In this document: positions 49,168 to 58,835 of the stretch, piece after piece
How positions within the stretch are numbered: the stretch's first letter is position 1
How the letters are laid out: every line of letters begins with the position of its first letter
The notes under the pieces: model-generated
The model's database searches: none
Told to the model about the DNA's origin: nothing
The model's input: the letters and a program-made list of their open reading frames with translations, nothing else
Origin: Akkermansiaceae bacterium
GTDB taxonomy: Bacteria; Verrucomicrobiota; Verrucomicrobiia; Verrucomicrobiales; Akkermansiaceae
Direction of reading: 5' to 3'
Assembly (NCBI GenBank): GCA_015062055.1
Contig: SUVK01000008.1
Coordinates: 1-64,000, forward strand
DNA length: 64,000 nt
Made by a program: the position numbers and the translations under genes

Positions 49168-51783
49168 TTATATTTTAAGTGGCAATACAGGCAGAGAGCG
49201 CATGGGGCGAGGTGGTACCAGAGGTATACTTATCTCTGTCTTTTCGTCTTTCTCTTTATTGTCCAAATGATCAACTTTGAGTTTTTCCTCCTCTACAACC
49301 ATATCTTGCATATGAGCAATGTCTTCTTCCGTTTTATAGCGAGGATTCAAAGTTGTAATGCAACCGTAGGGGTCGTCTCCTATCAGGGCCGGTGCTTTCG
49401 GCAAAATCGGCAAAGCCGGTAAAATGCGAGAGGACGATAAACGCCCGGAGCCGAACTCAATAAAGTCGACCAAGCTGGCATTTCCTTTACCATGCACCGT
49501 GCACGATGAAAGAGAGGTATCGCCTTTGGGAAAATACTCGCGGTAGGTCAGCATATCATAACTGGTGCTGCACCCCCGAATAGTGCTCTTGTAACAATGG
49601 TCCGTCGCCCGCATTCCCGAAGCGCTACAAATATCAACCGCCTCGGTATCGGATGGTGGCAAGATTTCCACACTTGGGTATTTACCACTCTCCGCTGCCT
49701 TAAAGACGGCTCCCATGATAGGGGAGCAGATGTGGGAAGCAAACGCTTCCTGATATATTGCGGAGTGCTCATTAAGGAATCCCACCCACACACCACAGGT
49801 AAATGCTGAATCGTAGGCAAAAAGCGAGGCATCCGCAAAATCATAATTGGTACCGCATTTAGCGGCAACTTTCTCCTTGTAGAAGTCAGGCAAGAAAGAC
49901 TTCACAACAGAAGCAGAACCCGTTTTCATGGAATCTTTTAAGATGGAATGAATACGGAAGGCGGAGCAAGGAGTAGGCCCGGCGATCATTTCGCCATTAA
50001 GATTGTCTTTACGCTCCCATAATATCGTGCCGTTACTATCAGTAATTTTTTTGATAATGAAAGGTGCAACGGGGCGTTTACCGCAATTGGGGAACACGGT
50101 GTAAGCCATCACCATTTGTTTAAGAGACATGGGCTCGGTACCTAAATAAACACGGGGATAATACTGAGGATTAGCCTCGGTACTGTCGGGGTTGCGGGGT
50201 GGCGGGGTGATACCGACTTGAAGCAGCGTATGAATAAAGGGCTTGCAACCCACATTTGGTTTGGAGCTCAGAGCTATACCAAGACGTGCAGCAGAAGCAA
50301 TTTTAGAGTCGGTAAGAGCCTGACGAATTGTAATAGAATCTTGATAGCGGCCCTTAGATGTCTCCATACCCCATTCACCCAAAATACCCTCTGTGCCACC
50401 AATACCGGCCAAGCGGTTATCCAAGGCATCATCTACTAGGCGAGAGCATGGGGAATACCCATTATCAAACGCACACATGTATAAGAAAGGCAATAAGGCC
50501 GTACCGACCGGGCGACGCCCGGACTCAATAAAGTCGTAATTCGCGCGGTCAAAACTACGCCCTGCAACATACACCAGGGTTGCACCTGTCTTATTTTCTA
50601 CAGCAAAGACAGCACCATCCAAGTAATTATGAACCGGTGGTTGACCTGCGGGAATCGGGTCTGTAAATCTCACATGATTATAATCGCTGCGTGACTCAAT
50701 CTCAGAAAGTTTCTTTTCGAGAGACTGCTCTGCCGCAGTTTGCATATCTTTATCGATGGTGGTGTATATTCTGATGCCGGCACTTTTGATAATTTCTTCA
50801 CCACGCACGGGGTCTTTGAAAATGCTGATAGCTTGTTGCTGAATAAGGGCATGCAGGTGAGACGTTTGGCGACGAATAGGCCGAGGATTGAGCACAAGTT
50901 CGGTTTGTTTAAGACGCTCGGCTTCTTCTACGGTAAGATAGTCCAAACGCTGCATGCGATCTATCACGTCGTTACGCCATTTTTTATTCAAGGCATGGTT
51001 GCGTATCGGATTATAATTCTCGGGGTTTTTAATCAAAGCAGCAATACTGGCCGCTTCGCACACCGTTAACTCTGAAGGCTCTTTGCCAAAATACCCTAAC
51101 GATGCGGCACGAATACCATAGTAACCGCAACCGAAATAGATGCGGTTGAGATAAAACTCCATAATCTGGCGTTTGGAGTATTTCTCCTCAATGCGCATAG
51201 CCAAGAAGATCTCGACCATTTTACGCTCGTAACGACTCCCGCCCATGGCTTGAACACGGCGCTCTAAATCGTAGGCATTGCGGGCTAACTGCTGGGTGAT
51301 GGTAGAGGCCCCTTGGTTGGCACTCCCCCCGGCGGCAAGAGCTTCTTTGGCAGCACGTAAAATACCCATGGGGTCATAGCCGTTATGCGTCCAGAAGTTT
51401 TTATCCTCCTGAGCCACAAGAGCATCGATCATACACGGGGCAATCTGGTCGTATGTTACATAACAGCGATTTTCATCAAATATACGCCCTATTTCTTTAC
51501 CGTTGCGATCGTATATGATGCAAGGGTGGTCTAAGTTGTTAATGTCCTCGAGGTTAAACTTCTCGGCCCATTTCTCATATTTTGCGGTAAAAATCTTGAA
51601 CCCGGCATATCCACAAATGGCCGTCACAACTAAAAGAATAGAGCAAATTATTGAGAAACGAATCAAGAACCGTTTCCACCAGCTACCTTTACGCACGGGA
51701 TTAGCCTTGCGGTCATCGCTGTGTTTGCGACGACGCGATTCTGCTGCTTTTCTGCGGTTTTGGTATTCGTCAAGATTGTCCAT
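49168..51783 (-). CDS. Class A penicillin-binding protein with altered transpeptidase motifs
   Basis: An 871-residue membrane protein. One N-terminal membrane helix (about 38-58) is followed by a GT51 glycosyltransferase domain with the catalytic Glu126 in QEDKNFWTHNG and STITQQLARN. The transpeptidase domain is present by alignment but its three motifs are changed: SxxK reads TALL (428-431), SxN reads SKI (493-495), and KTG reads KCG (642-644). It therefore should polymerise glycan strands but not cross-link or bind penicillin normally. The tail is Pro/Lys/Asp-rich. The ATG at 51783 fits the promoter; an upstream in-frame start has no support. Confidence 0.92.
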   Translation of the reverse strand: MDNLDEYQNRRKAAESRRRKHSDDRKANPVRKGSWWKRFLIRFSIICSILLVVTAICGYAGFKIFTAKYEKWAEKFNLEDINNLDHPCIIYDRNGKEIGRIFDENRCYVTYDQIAPCMIDALVAQEDKNFWTHNGYDPMGILRAAKEALAAGGSANQGASTITQQLARNAYDLERRVQAMGGSRYERKMVEIFLAMRIEEKYSKRQIMEFYLNRIYFGCGYYGIRAASLGYFGKEPSELTVCEAASIAALIKNPENYNPIRNHALNKKWRNDVIDRMQRLDYLTVEEAERLKQTELVLNPRPIRRQTSHLHALIQQQAISIFKDPVRGEEIIKSAGIRIYTTIDKDMQTAAEQSLEKKLSEIESRSDYNHVRFTDPIPAGQPPVHNYLDGAVFAVENKTGATLVYVAGRSFDRANYDFIESGRRPVGTALLPFLYMCAFDNGYSPCSRLVDDALDNRLAGIGGTEGILGEWGMETSKGRYQDSITIRQALTDSKIASAARLGIALSSKPNVGCKPFIHTLLQVGITPPPRNPDSTEANPQYYPRVYLGTEPMSLKQMVMAYTVFPNCGKRPVAPFIIKKITDSNGTILWERKDNLNGEMIAGPTPCSAFRIHSILKDSMKTGSASVVKSFLPDFYKEKVAAKCGTNYDFADASLFAYDSAFTCGVWVGFLNEHSAIYQEAFASHICSPIMGAVFKAAESGKYPSVEILPPSDTEAVDICSASGMRATDHCYKSTIRGCSTSYDMLTYREYFPKGDTSLSSCTVHGKGNASLVDFIEFGSGRLSSSRILPALPILPKAPALIGDDPYGCITTLNPRYKTEEDIAHMQDMVVEEEKLKVDHLDNKEKDEKTEISIPLVPPRPMRSLPVLPLKI

Positions 51784-51795
51784 CTTCTCGCGGCA

Positions 51796-51824
51796 ATGAT
51801 AGCAAAAAACGAGAAGAGTTTCAA
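51796..51824 (-). promoter_or_regulatory. Promoter of the penicillin-binding protein gene
   Basis: On the minus strand TTGAAA (51824-51819), exact 17-base spacer, TATCAT (51801-51796), 13 bases from the ATG at 51783. Possibly also drives the 467-residue gene and sufS. Confidence 0.65.
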
Positions 51825-51858
51825 GGTGCAAATGCGTTTACAGTGCTATAGAGAGCGA

Positions 51859-53274
51859 TTAGGAGCTCAACTTTTCATGGTCGGGCTTGTATCTGACCAA
51901 AAAGAAGAGGAAAAATGCTGTAGAAATCGCAAAAGAAATCATTGTGGCGACACCTACGGATAATATATTCAAGCAATCCGGGGAACACAACAGGAAACTG
52001 ATGCACACGTTGGTCATGAAGAATGCCGGCAAACTGACCATCCAATGAAAACGCCCTCGCGTTTTAAGCAAAACGGCAATAGCCCACAGAGTAAAGCAGG
52101 CAAGTGTTTGATTTGCCCAGCCGAAATAACGCCAGATAATTTTGAAATCCAAGTTGGCGATAAACACAACCAGAGCAAACAAAGGCAAGGCAACCCATAA
52201 GCGATTGAGTTGATTTTTTTGATTAATTTTCAAAGCATCGGCAACCATGAGGCGACAGCAACGCATAGCTGTATCACCACTGGTAATGGGTAATACCACA
52301 ACACCCAAAACAGCCAACACCGCCCCGCCCGGCCCCAGCAAGAGGGAGCATATCTTATTGACAGCCACCGGGGGTGTTACCTCTGCCAAACCGATAACAT
52401 CTCTCAAAGTCATGCCGGCTACAGCCCATATGAGAGCGACCAGCCCCTCGGTAATCATGGCCCCGTAAAACACCGGGCGCATATTTTTTGCAGAGCTGAG
52501 ACAACGCACCATCATAGGGCTTTGTGTAGCATGAAACCCAGATATGGCACCACAGGCAATCGTAACAAACAGCATTGGCCATACGGATAAGTGATCCGGG
52601 TGCATATTTGTGATGAAATCCGTCACCGGCATAATCTCATAACCACTGAAAGGCAATAAGAAAGCAATAGACACCGCCATACAAAGGAACAAAGCACCGA
52701 ATACAGGGTATATCTTGCCGATAATCACGTCTATGGGCAAGATGGTGGCTAATATATAATACAATAAAATGACGGCACACCACCATAAGGTCGAGACAGA
52801 ATTTACTAACTCGTGCAACATTCCCGCCGGGCCGGTTGTAAAGACTACACCCACCAGCAGCATCAACAGAATACAAAGTGAGCGCATCACGACAAGCGCA
52901 CTCTTACCCAGTTGCCGCCCAATGAATTCCGGCAAGTTTTCTCCATCTCGCTCGGCAGAAGCCATCGCAGCCATAAAATCGTGGACGGCTCCGGCCAAAA
53001 TGCACCCCAGCACAATCCACACTAAACACACAGGGCCGAAAAGACACCCCGACAAAGCGCCGAATACGGGGCCTAAGCCGGCTATATTGAGCAACTGAAT
53101 CATGAACACACGCCAAGAAGGCATCGATACATAGTCTACGACATCATGCAATTTTTCACAGGGCATTTGCATAGCAGTGTTAAAACCATATATCCTTTCT
53201 GCCAAGCGGCTGTAAACCATATAGCCACCTACCAGCATCAACGCACTTGCAATAAATATCAATAATCCGGCCAT
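51859..53274 (-). CDS. cstA: CstA-family carbon starvation transporter, short form
   Basis: A 471-residue polytopic membrane protein with about 12 membrane segments. The family block NIAGLGPVFGALSGCLFGPVCLVWIVLGCILAGAVHDFMAAM is clear, as is SGFHATQSPMMVRCL. CstA proteins import peptides or pyruvate when carbon is scarce. It is shorter than E. coli CstA (about 700 residues) and belongs to the shorter group found in many anaerobes. Own promoter upstream. The 75-base gap to the PBP gene is its downstream edge. Confidence 0.9.
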   Translation of the reverse strand: MAGLLIFIASALMLVGGYMVYSRLAERIYGFNTAMQMPCEKLHDVVDYVSMPSWRVFMIQLLNIAGLGPVFGALSGCLFGPVCLVWIVLGCILAGAVHDFMAAMASAERDGENLPEFIGRQLGKSALVVMRSLCILLMLLVGVVFTTGPAGMLHELVNSVSTLWWCAVILLYYILATILPIDVIIGKIYPVFGALFLCMAVSIAFLLPFSGYEIMPVTDFITNMHPDHLSVWPMLFVTIACGAISGFHATQSPMMVRCLSSAKNMRPVFYGAMITEGLVALIWAVAGMTLRDVIGLAEVTPPVAVNKICSLLLGPGGAVLAVLGVVVLPITSGDTAMRCCRLMVADALKINQKNQLNRLWVALPLFALVVFIANLDFKIIWRYFGWANQTLACFTLWAIAVLLKTRGRFHWMVSLPAFFMTNVCISFLLCSPDCLNILSVGVATMISFAISTAFFLFFLVRYKPDHEKLSS

Positions 53275-53297
53275 AACAAGACAGATAAAGGAGCAAC

Positions 53298-53326
53298 AGT
53301 TTATCCTGTTGCGCCCGCCTGTTCAA
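53298..53326 (-). promoter_or_regulatory. Promoter of cstA
   Basis: On the minus strand TTGAAC (53326-53321), exact 17-base spacer, TAAACT (53303-53298), leader of about 17 bases. Confidence 0.65.
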
Positions 53327-53364
53327 GTCTTTTCTCAGGCAATGCCGCACGGCATCCCGTCATA

Positions 53365-54339
53365 TCATTTCTTTTTCGATGTACCCATGGGGGTCCATCC
53401 TTCATCATCGGCAGTACCGGTGGGCGAAGAGTCAGAGTCTTTTCCCTTTTGGGCCTTTTCTTCGGCCTCACGCTGTGCCAATGTTTTATATGGAGTATCT
53501 TTAGTGGGGTCTTCTTCTTTGGGTACTACCCAAAGAGCAATAGCACCTTCGGCATATGCACCATATATGGAGTGGGGGTCTATATTGCGCATCTCGGTAT
53601 AAACAGCACGCAAGCGATTGGCAGAGGCACCGTTACGGCGCAGATGCCCGGCATAGGCAGCCATAATCTCCTGACGCTGACGCCGGCTGAAAAAACCGGA
53701 GGCAATCATTTGACGCACATAGTTATTAGCCTCTTCGGGAGACATGGTTTGCAAAGCCTCTACCACGGCAAGAGGGTCAAAAGGCGTTACGCCGGTAATA
53801 GCAGTGGGCATAATCGCCTGCACATCGGCAGCTTGAGCCAGCAAAGCAGAGCGTTTTTCATTTTTGGCGCGAACCGCAGATTTCAATATTTTCTCCTGCT
53901 CTTCGAAAGCATCTAACACTTTTCCCAGAGCAAGCGTAGCCGTCTCGGGGTCTTTCATTTCTTCCGCACTCTGAACAATACCGCGAAGAGCCCCGGAGCC
54001 ATCCAAGACAACGAGACAGGGGTAGCTCCAAATACCGGCCGGCAGCGAGTGGTTACCCATTATTTTTTGTCTTTGTTTTTTCTCTTTTTCGTTGGGCAGC
54101 TGATAGATGGGAACCTCTAAAAAGACAACGGAGCGCACGGCATCTGCAATACCGCGTTTGCGAATAAACTCTTCATACGCTTTTTCACTTACTTTGTCGT
54201 AATTAGCTCCATAGCAAAAAAGAACGATAGGCTTTTTGCCATTGGCCTTACGCAAGGCATCATCGTAGCTACGTGCCGTTTCTGCCTGCAAAGACAGTAC
54301 ACTCAACAGCATGCTGATAATAATCAATAAATACTTCAT
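53365..54339 (-). CDS. Exported thioredoxin-like protein
   Basis: A 324-residue protein with signal peptide (MKYLLIIISMLLSVLSLQA). The N-terminal half has a thioredoxin-like outline: KPIVLFCYGANYDKVSEKAYEEF, then VVFLEVP, and WSYPCLVVLDGSGALRGI. There is no CxxC, so it is unlikely to be a disulfide oxidoreductase and may be a binding or chaperone domain. The C-terminal half is helical with a low-complexity Lys/Ser/Asp tail. Last gene of the minus-strand operon, 19 bases after the transglutaminase-like gene. The ATG at 54339 begins the signal peptide. Confidence 0.78.
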   Translation of the reverse strand: MKYLLIIISMLLSVLSLQAETARSYDDALRKANGKKPIVLFCYGANYDKVSEKAYEEFIRKRGIADAVRSVVFLEVPIYQLPNEKEKKQRQKIMGNHSLPAGIWSYPCLVVLDGSGALRGIVQSAEEMKDPETATLALGKVLDAFEEQEKILKSAVRAKNEKRSALLAQAADVQAIMPTAITGVTPFDPLAVVEALQTMSPEEANNYVRQMIASGFFSRRQRQEIMAAYAGHLRRNGASANRLRAVYTEMRNIDPHSIYGAYAEGAIALWVVPKEEDPTKDTPYKTLAQREAEEKAQKGKDSDSSPTGTADDEGWTPMGTSKKK

Positions 54340-54358
54340 GACATTAAGAATATAATTA

Positions 54359-57037
54359 TCATTTCGCACCACGAGCCGGGCGCCCGTATACATAGAACCC
54401 TACTACGGTAGACTCCCACTTATCACCATCTCGCAGAAGCCGAACATACCCGGCAGTCAATTTTTCTTTACGGACATCAACCCGCACCATATTACCGGCA
54501 ATGACGGGGACGGCATCTGTCGCTTCCCAGTTTTGGCCATCGGATGAAATTTCAAGCTTGAAATCGCGATCATTTTTAACTTTCTCATTGAAAACACAGA
54601 CCACACCGTTAATTTGGCTGGGGGACTCAAGGACGACTGTCATGCCGGACTTCCCCTCAAACTTGGCCGGTATGCTGCCCCCGTGTTTTTGAAGCACGGC
54701 CCAATGAAGGCAACACTGAGACATCTGATCGGGTGACAACGTGGTCGCGGTACGTATTAAACCTTTAGCTGAGACCACACGGCCGGGGAAAGAGCGGAAT
54801 CTCATCTTCTGTTTTGGGAAATGCTTACGGCACTTACGATAGGCCAATTTGCCGATAGCTTGGTAGGTACCGGTATCGTTATTGGAGGCAGCAGCATAAA
54901 GCGCTTCTCCCAATGCAGCCCACACGGCATCCACATTCTTTTTGTCAGCTTTGGCGCTGCCCATGGCGCGCACAATCAGACCGGTAAATGTTTTATGGAA
55001 TTTTTCAGCATCTTTATCACCCTTGGGTAATTTACCGATATAATCTAAGCCCCAAGTCAACACCGCACCGGCATAATCGGGCTTTTTCATCAGGGTTTTG
55101 AGCGCTTCTTTGAGGTATGCCAATTTTTCTTTATAATTGGTGCAGCCTTCGATCTGAGCGGTCAGCAAGGGGGCAATATCCCAACGGTTTGTACCGAATG
55201 TTGCACATTTTTTGAAGAAAGCCGCATACATTTTGTTACGTTCGTTGCGGTTTTGCACCATGGGCAGCAAATTGGGGTAGACATAGCTGGTGAGGTATGT
55301 TGCAGCAGCATTATGGAATTTAACCGCCATATTGTTAACTACTTTATCGTGCAGCTCTTTCCAGCGTTCTTTATGCTCGGGTGCTTTTTGCTTGAGGTAA
55401 GAGGCGTACGAATGCAAAGCCAACCAGTTGAGCGGTTGAGCTGCAATAGATGCATCATAACACTCGAAAGCGGCTTTCATCATTTTACGAGAAGCCAACA
55501 ACTCTGCTGCTGCCAGCAGTTGGTCCGATACCAATTGATGATAACGGTCCGAATATAAATCTTGAGTCAAAATCAAAAAGTCCCAGTCATGCAAACCGAA
55601 AAATGTTTTATGCATGGAGTGTTGCCAATAGATTGAATAGCTCATCTGCCAATCGTTGCCGACTCGAACGGTATAGGCACAGTGACCGGGCTCGCCCATC
55701 GTCATGGCCGGCACCCCCGCAGCCAACGCAGCATAGGCTCCGTAATGAGAACAGGCGCCGCACACACCACCGATTTCTCGATGAGCCCACGCCGTTGTGT
55801 GGTCTGTATAATCCAGAATGGGTGCTAAATAATCGGCAGAGAACACGGAGTCCCCGGCAACGTTACGCAAACGGTATACAAGTTGATTGCATGCACTTAA
55901 ATAACCTTCGGCCGGAAGCCTCACATTATCACGCTGCCAAGTGAGAGATTTTACACTCCCCCAGCCTTCGGGCTCTTTGCAACCGGTCACAATGCGAGTA
56001 TCCCAATAACCTAACGTGCCGAATACGACATTGAGTTTACCTTCTTCAAAACTCTTGTGGTAATAATTGAACCGAGCGAGCATGTCTTCTTCAGACCACC
56101 CCTCTCGGGCAAACTCCAACGCCGTAGCCGTAGCAATACGGCGTGTATGAGGAGAGGCCATTTGCTCGATATGTTTTTCGTAAATGACGGTCAGATATCG
56201 TAATGCCTTGCCCAGTTTATCTGTGGGGCCGGAGTACAACAAGCCCTGCATCCAGTCTAAATCAGAGGTTAATGCGACCAACATTTGGGCACCCATTTTT
56301 TGCTCCGTCACTTTTTCCATGCCCTCATAACCTACTTTGCGTATGAGTGTAAGGCAGGCCAAATCCAACTGAGTTTCGGGTGACTCCAAGGCGGTCCATC
56401 GAGATTTAGGCTTAGTCAATGCGGGCAGTGTTTTGACCAATAATTCGCGGTAGATAACATCGGGGCGCTTCCATTGTTCTGCCGTATATTTTCTATTCGT
56501 GTACCCTGCTCCATCCTTGCGTTTCTTGTCTGCGCGGGCGTACTTGTCTGCTAAATTATCGGCATGGCGTTTGTAAGCTCGGTTGTGGGCATTGGTGCAG
56601 GCCACGGGAACCACGTTTTGATGAGGAGACACCTTAACATCGGCCTCTCGAATAGTTTTCAGCGTGGCGGGCGGACGCTTCTCAGGCACAAAGGAGTCAG
56701 AATCTCTTGCCACAGTCCAATCTTCTTCTTCGTCATCCGGCAGGCTATCGTCATCATCCTCGTCATCAGAACAAAGGCCATCTTCTTCATCGAGTTCTTC
56801 TGCCGAAACATTTTCGCGATAGGTACCGGTGTGAACCTCAACGGTCGATTTATCATCTTCCTCAATTAAATCTATGCTCGGGTCCACCTCTTGAGTAGGG
56901 GTAGAATCTATAGTGACTTGCGCTACAGATGTTTCGGTGGCCTTGGGCTTTATTAAGTTATAACACGGTCTTAATAAATAACCAAGCAACATGGAGGCAA
57001 AAACGCCGACAAGCAATTTGACAAGATTTTGACTCAT
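54359..57037 (-). CDS. Membrane-anchored transglutaminase-like protein with discoidin-like C-terminus
   Basis: An 892-residue protein. An N-terminal membrane helix (about 6-22) is followed by a very acidic linker (Asp/Glu run, 80-107). The centre has a transglutaminase/papain-type layout: GVCGACSHYGAYAALAAGVPA with Cys426 or Cys429, then GEPGHCAYTVRVGNDW with His452 and Asp462 as the rest of the triad. The last 130 residues (from RTATTLSP) resemble an F5/8-type galactose-binding beta sandwich (FKLEISSDGQNWEA, GYVRLLRDGD). Likely a periplasmic or surface protease, cross-linker or peptidoglycan-peptide enzyme. Middle gene of a three-gene operon. Confidence 0.75.
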   Translation of the reverse strand: MSQNLVKLLVGVFASMLLGYLLRPCYNLIKPKATETSVAQVTIDSTPTQEVDPSIDLIEEDDKSTVEVHTGTYRENVSAEELDEEDGLCSDDEDDDDSLPDDEEEDWTVARDSDSFVPEKRPPATLKTIREADVKVSPHQNVVPVACTNAHNRAYKRHADNLADKYARADKKRKDGAGYTNRKYTAEQWKRPDVIYRELLVKTLPALTKPKSRWTALESPETQLDLACLTLIRKVGYEGMEKVTEQKMGAQMLVALTSDLDWMQGLLYSGPTDKLGKALRYLTVIYEKHIEQMASPHTRRIATATALEFAREGWSEEDMLARFNYYHKSFEEGKLNVVFGTLGYWDTRIVTGCKEPEGWGSVKSLTWQRDNVRLPAEGYLSACNQLVYRLRNVAGDSVFSADYLAPILDYTDHTTAWAHREIGGVCGACSHYGAYAALAAGVPAMTMGEPGHCAYTVRVGNDWQMSYSIYWQHSMHKTFFGLHDWDFLILTQDLYSDRYHQLVSDQLLAAAELLASRKMMKAAFECYDASIAAQPLNWLALHSYASYLKQKAPEHKERWKELHDKVVNNMAVKFHNAAATYLTSYVYPNLLPMVQNRNERNKMYAAFFKKCATFGTNRWDIAPLLTAQIEGCTNYKEKLAYLKEALKTLMKKPDYAGAVLTWGLDYIGKLPKGDKDAEKFHKTFTGLIVRAMGSAKADKKNVDAVWAALGEALYAAASNNDTGTYQAIGKLAYRKCRKHFPKQKMRFRSFPGRVVSAKGLIRTATTLSPDQMSQCCLHWAVLQKHGGSIPAKFEGKSGMTVVLESPSQINGVVCVFNEKVKNDRDFKLEISSDGQNWEATDAVPVIAGNMVRVDVRKEKLTAGYVRLLRDGDKWESTVVGFYVYGRPARGAK

Positions 57038-57070
57038 AACGGGTCGATGATAAAAGAGTGATACCTGCTG

Positions 57071-58657
57071 TTACTTCTGAGGCTCAGAGGCCCTACCGTT
57101 AATAGCATTAACGGCATCCGAGGCTTCGAGTTTTACGGTTAAGTCATTAGCTGACTCAGATACGCGTTGGAGCACCGGGAGGGACAAGGAGGTACCATAT
57201 ACCTTGAGGTACCCTAAAACATCCCTCTGTTCATTTACCGCAATATCGGGGCGCTCCAACTGCTCTATCATGTGTGGCTCAAGCTGTTGGACAAGATTGC
57301 CGGCAATTTCATTCCAGGCATCAGGTTGTCTTTGCCACAAAAGCCATACAGGCTCTGCCATTCTATCGGGGACTTCTTTGACCAAGCGCCGGGTAACAAT
57401 AATAGAAACGCTCTGATTGGCCTTAACATTTCTATCAAAATATTTCCACAAAGCATCAACCACTTGCGCATTCCCCATATCGGTAGCATACACCACCAAC
57501 GCTTCTACCAAAGCCTTGTACGTCGCGGGTTCTTTTTCCCATGGCTCTTGTAATACTCCCAGCAGGCAATTGACAATATCACTTCTCAATCTATTGACAT
57601 TAGAGCGGGCCAATTCGTTTGCAGCCTCGCAAACAACACCGGGGTCCAAGCAACGCAATGCCTGCATATTCAACTCTGTGTATGCCGGGTGGTTCGGATT
57701 ACGGCTTTCTGCGACCATGGCATTTTTGCCGGAATTGATTTTATTTTGATCGAGGGCCACTTCATAAATACCCGCCACCGGGTCGCTGTAATACACATCG
57801 CCATAACGACCGAGCAGAGTAGAGATATTTTGTTTATTGCCAAGCACATCAGAAACGGTATAAATCACACCGAACTCTGTACGGCTTTCGACGAAGTCTA
57901 CTTTTTCCGTACGCAAAAGGCGAGACAGAGATTTTTTAATAAGGTTCTTCGTGGCTGCATCCATTTTCTCGTATTTAACGCGCCCATTCTCCGGATTGGA
58001 GGAAGCAACACTGTAGCGAACAAAGATGGAGTAATGCACGCGGTCGGGGCGACTGGATTGGGCCACAATGAAAGGCTCCAGTTCTTTATCTTGAATCATG
58101 CGACCCTCAGGGGGTCGATTCGATTCGGTATCAGTAAGTTGACGGGGCGGTGCACTGTAAGCTTCGGTTTCAGGAATACGGAAGTGCCACATGGAGGGCA
58201 TTGAAATACCCAACAATAATATCACGGCAACAACGGCGCCGACCTGAGTTTTATGGGCAGAAAAAGAAGGCAGGAGTAACGCGGTTGATATCAAGGCAAA
58301 ACCCAGCGAAATGGAAAGCTGGTAGTGATATTCGAGTTGATTCAGGAAAGTTTCATGCTCACCATCCGACAACAAAAACATAAAGACGCACACGGCAAAC
58401 AAAAATACGGCCAGAGAACACCTTACTGCCCCACTCGAATTGAATGAACGTTTTCCACCAAAACTTTTGCCGAAACGATTAGCACGTGCTTTTTGTCGCA
58501 TCATGGCTACAGATTGATTCTTTACCGTCGGCGCTTCCACCGGAGCACTCACAGCTACCCCGGACGCAAACTCATCATTCAAACACCCCGGGCAAACATC
58601 CTGACTTTCATCAGAAGCCCGAAACAATTTATGACATCTCGTACATTCTTTTTCCAC
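57071..58657 (-). CDS. Zinc-ribbon multi-pass membrane protein with HEAT-like C-terminus
   Basis: A 528-residue protein. Starts with a zinc ribbon (Cys5, Cys8, Cys22, Cys25), then three membrane helices (about 78-96, 114-130, 137-155) and a long exported or cytoplasmic C-terminal part; residues from about 330 look like HEAT-type helical repeats. I place the start at GTG 58657, because a TTGATT-N17-TATACG promoter ends eight bases upstream and the TTG at 58693 lies in the -35. No known family. First gene of a three-gene operon. Confidence 0.75.
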   Translation of the reverse strand: MEKECTRCHKLFRASDESQDVCPGCLNDEFASGVAVSAPVEAPTVKNQSVAMMRQKARANRFGKSFGGKRSFNSSGAVRCSLAVFLFAVCVFMFLLSDGEHETFLNQLEYHYQLSISLGFALISTALLLPSFSAHKTQVGAVVAVILLLGISMPSMWHFRIPETEAYSAPPRQLTDTESNRPPEGRMIQDKELEPFIVAQSSRPDRVHYSIFVRYSVASSNPENGRVKYEKMDAATKNLIKKSLSRLLRTEKVDFVESRTEFGVIYTVSDVLGNKQNISTLLGRYGDVYYSDPVAGIYEVALDQNKINSGKNAMVAESRNPNHPAYTELNMQALRCLDPGVVCEAANELARSNVNRLRSDIVNCLLGVLQEPWEKEPATYKALVEALVVYATDMGNAQVVDALWKYFDRNVKANQSVSIIVTRRLVKEVPDRMAEPVWLLWQRQPDAWNEIAGNLVQQLEPHMIEQLERPDIAVNEQRDVLGYLKVYGTSLSLPVLQRVSESANDLTVKLEASDAVNAINGRASEPQK

Positions 58658-58664
58658 GTGCCTA

Positions 58665-58693
58665 CGTATACCACAAATATACTCCCGAATCAA
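58665..58693 (-). promoter_or_regulatory. Promoter of the zinc-ribbon operon
   Basis: On the minus strand TTGATT (58693-58688), exact 17-base spacer, TATACG (58670-58665), eight bases before the GTG at 58657; leaderless. Confidence 0.6.
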
Positions 58694-58780
58694 GAACAGA
58701 TTTCTTAAACTCTCAACAAATAGTAATTATTTACAACTTATGATACCCAACCCTGATATTTCGGATGCTATATAAAGCAA

Positions 58781-58811
58781 AACACCGAATCGGCGAGAAG
58801 GATTCGGTGTT
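58781..58811 (-). terminator. Terminator of the 217-residue gene
   Basis: Perfect 11-base stem AACACCGAATC/GATTCGGTGTT with a 9-base loop, followed on the minus strand by TTGCTTTATA. Confidence 0.75.
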
Positions 58812-58835
58812 GCAAAAAGCCATTCGGTACGTGTA

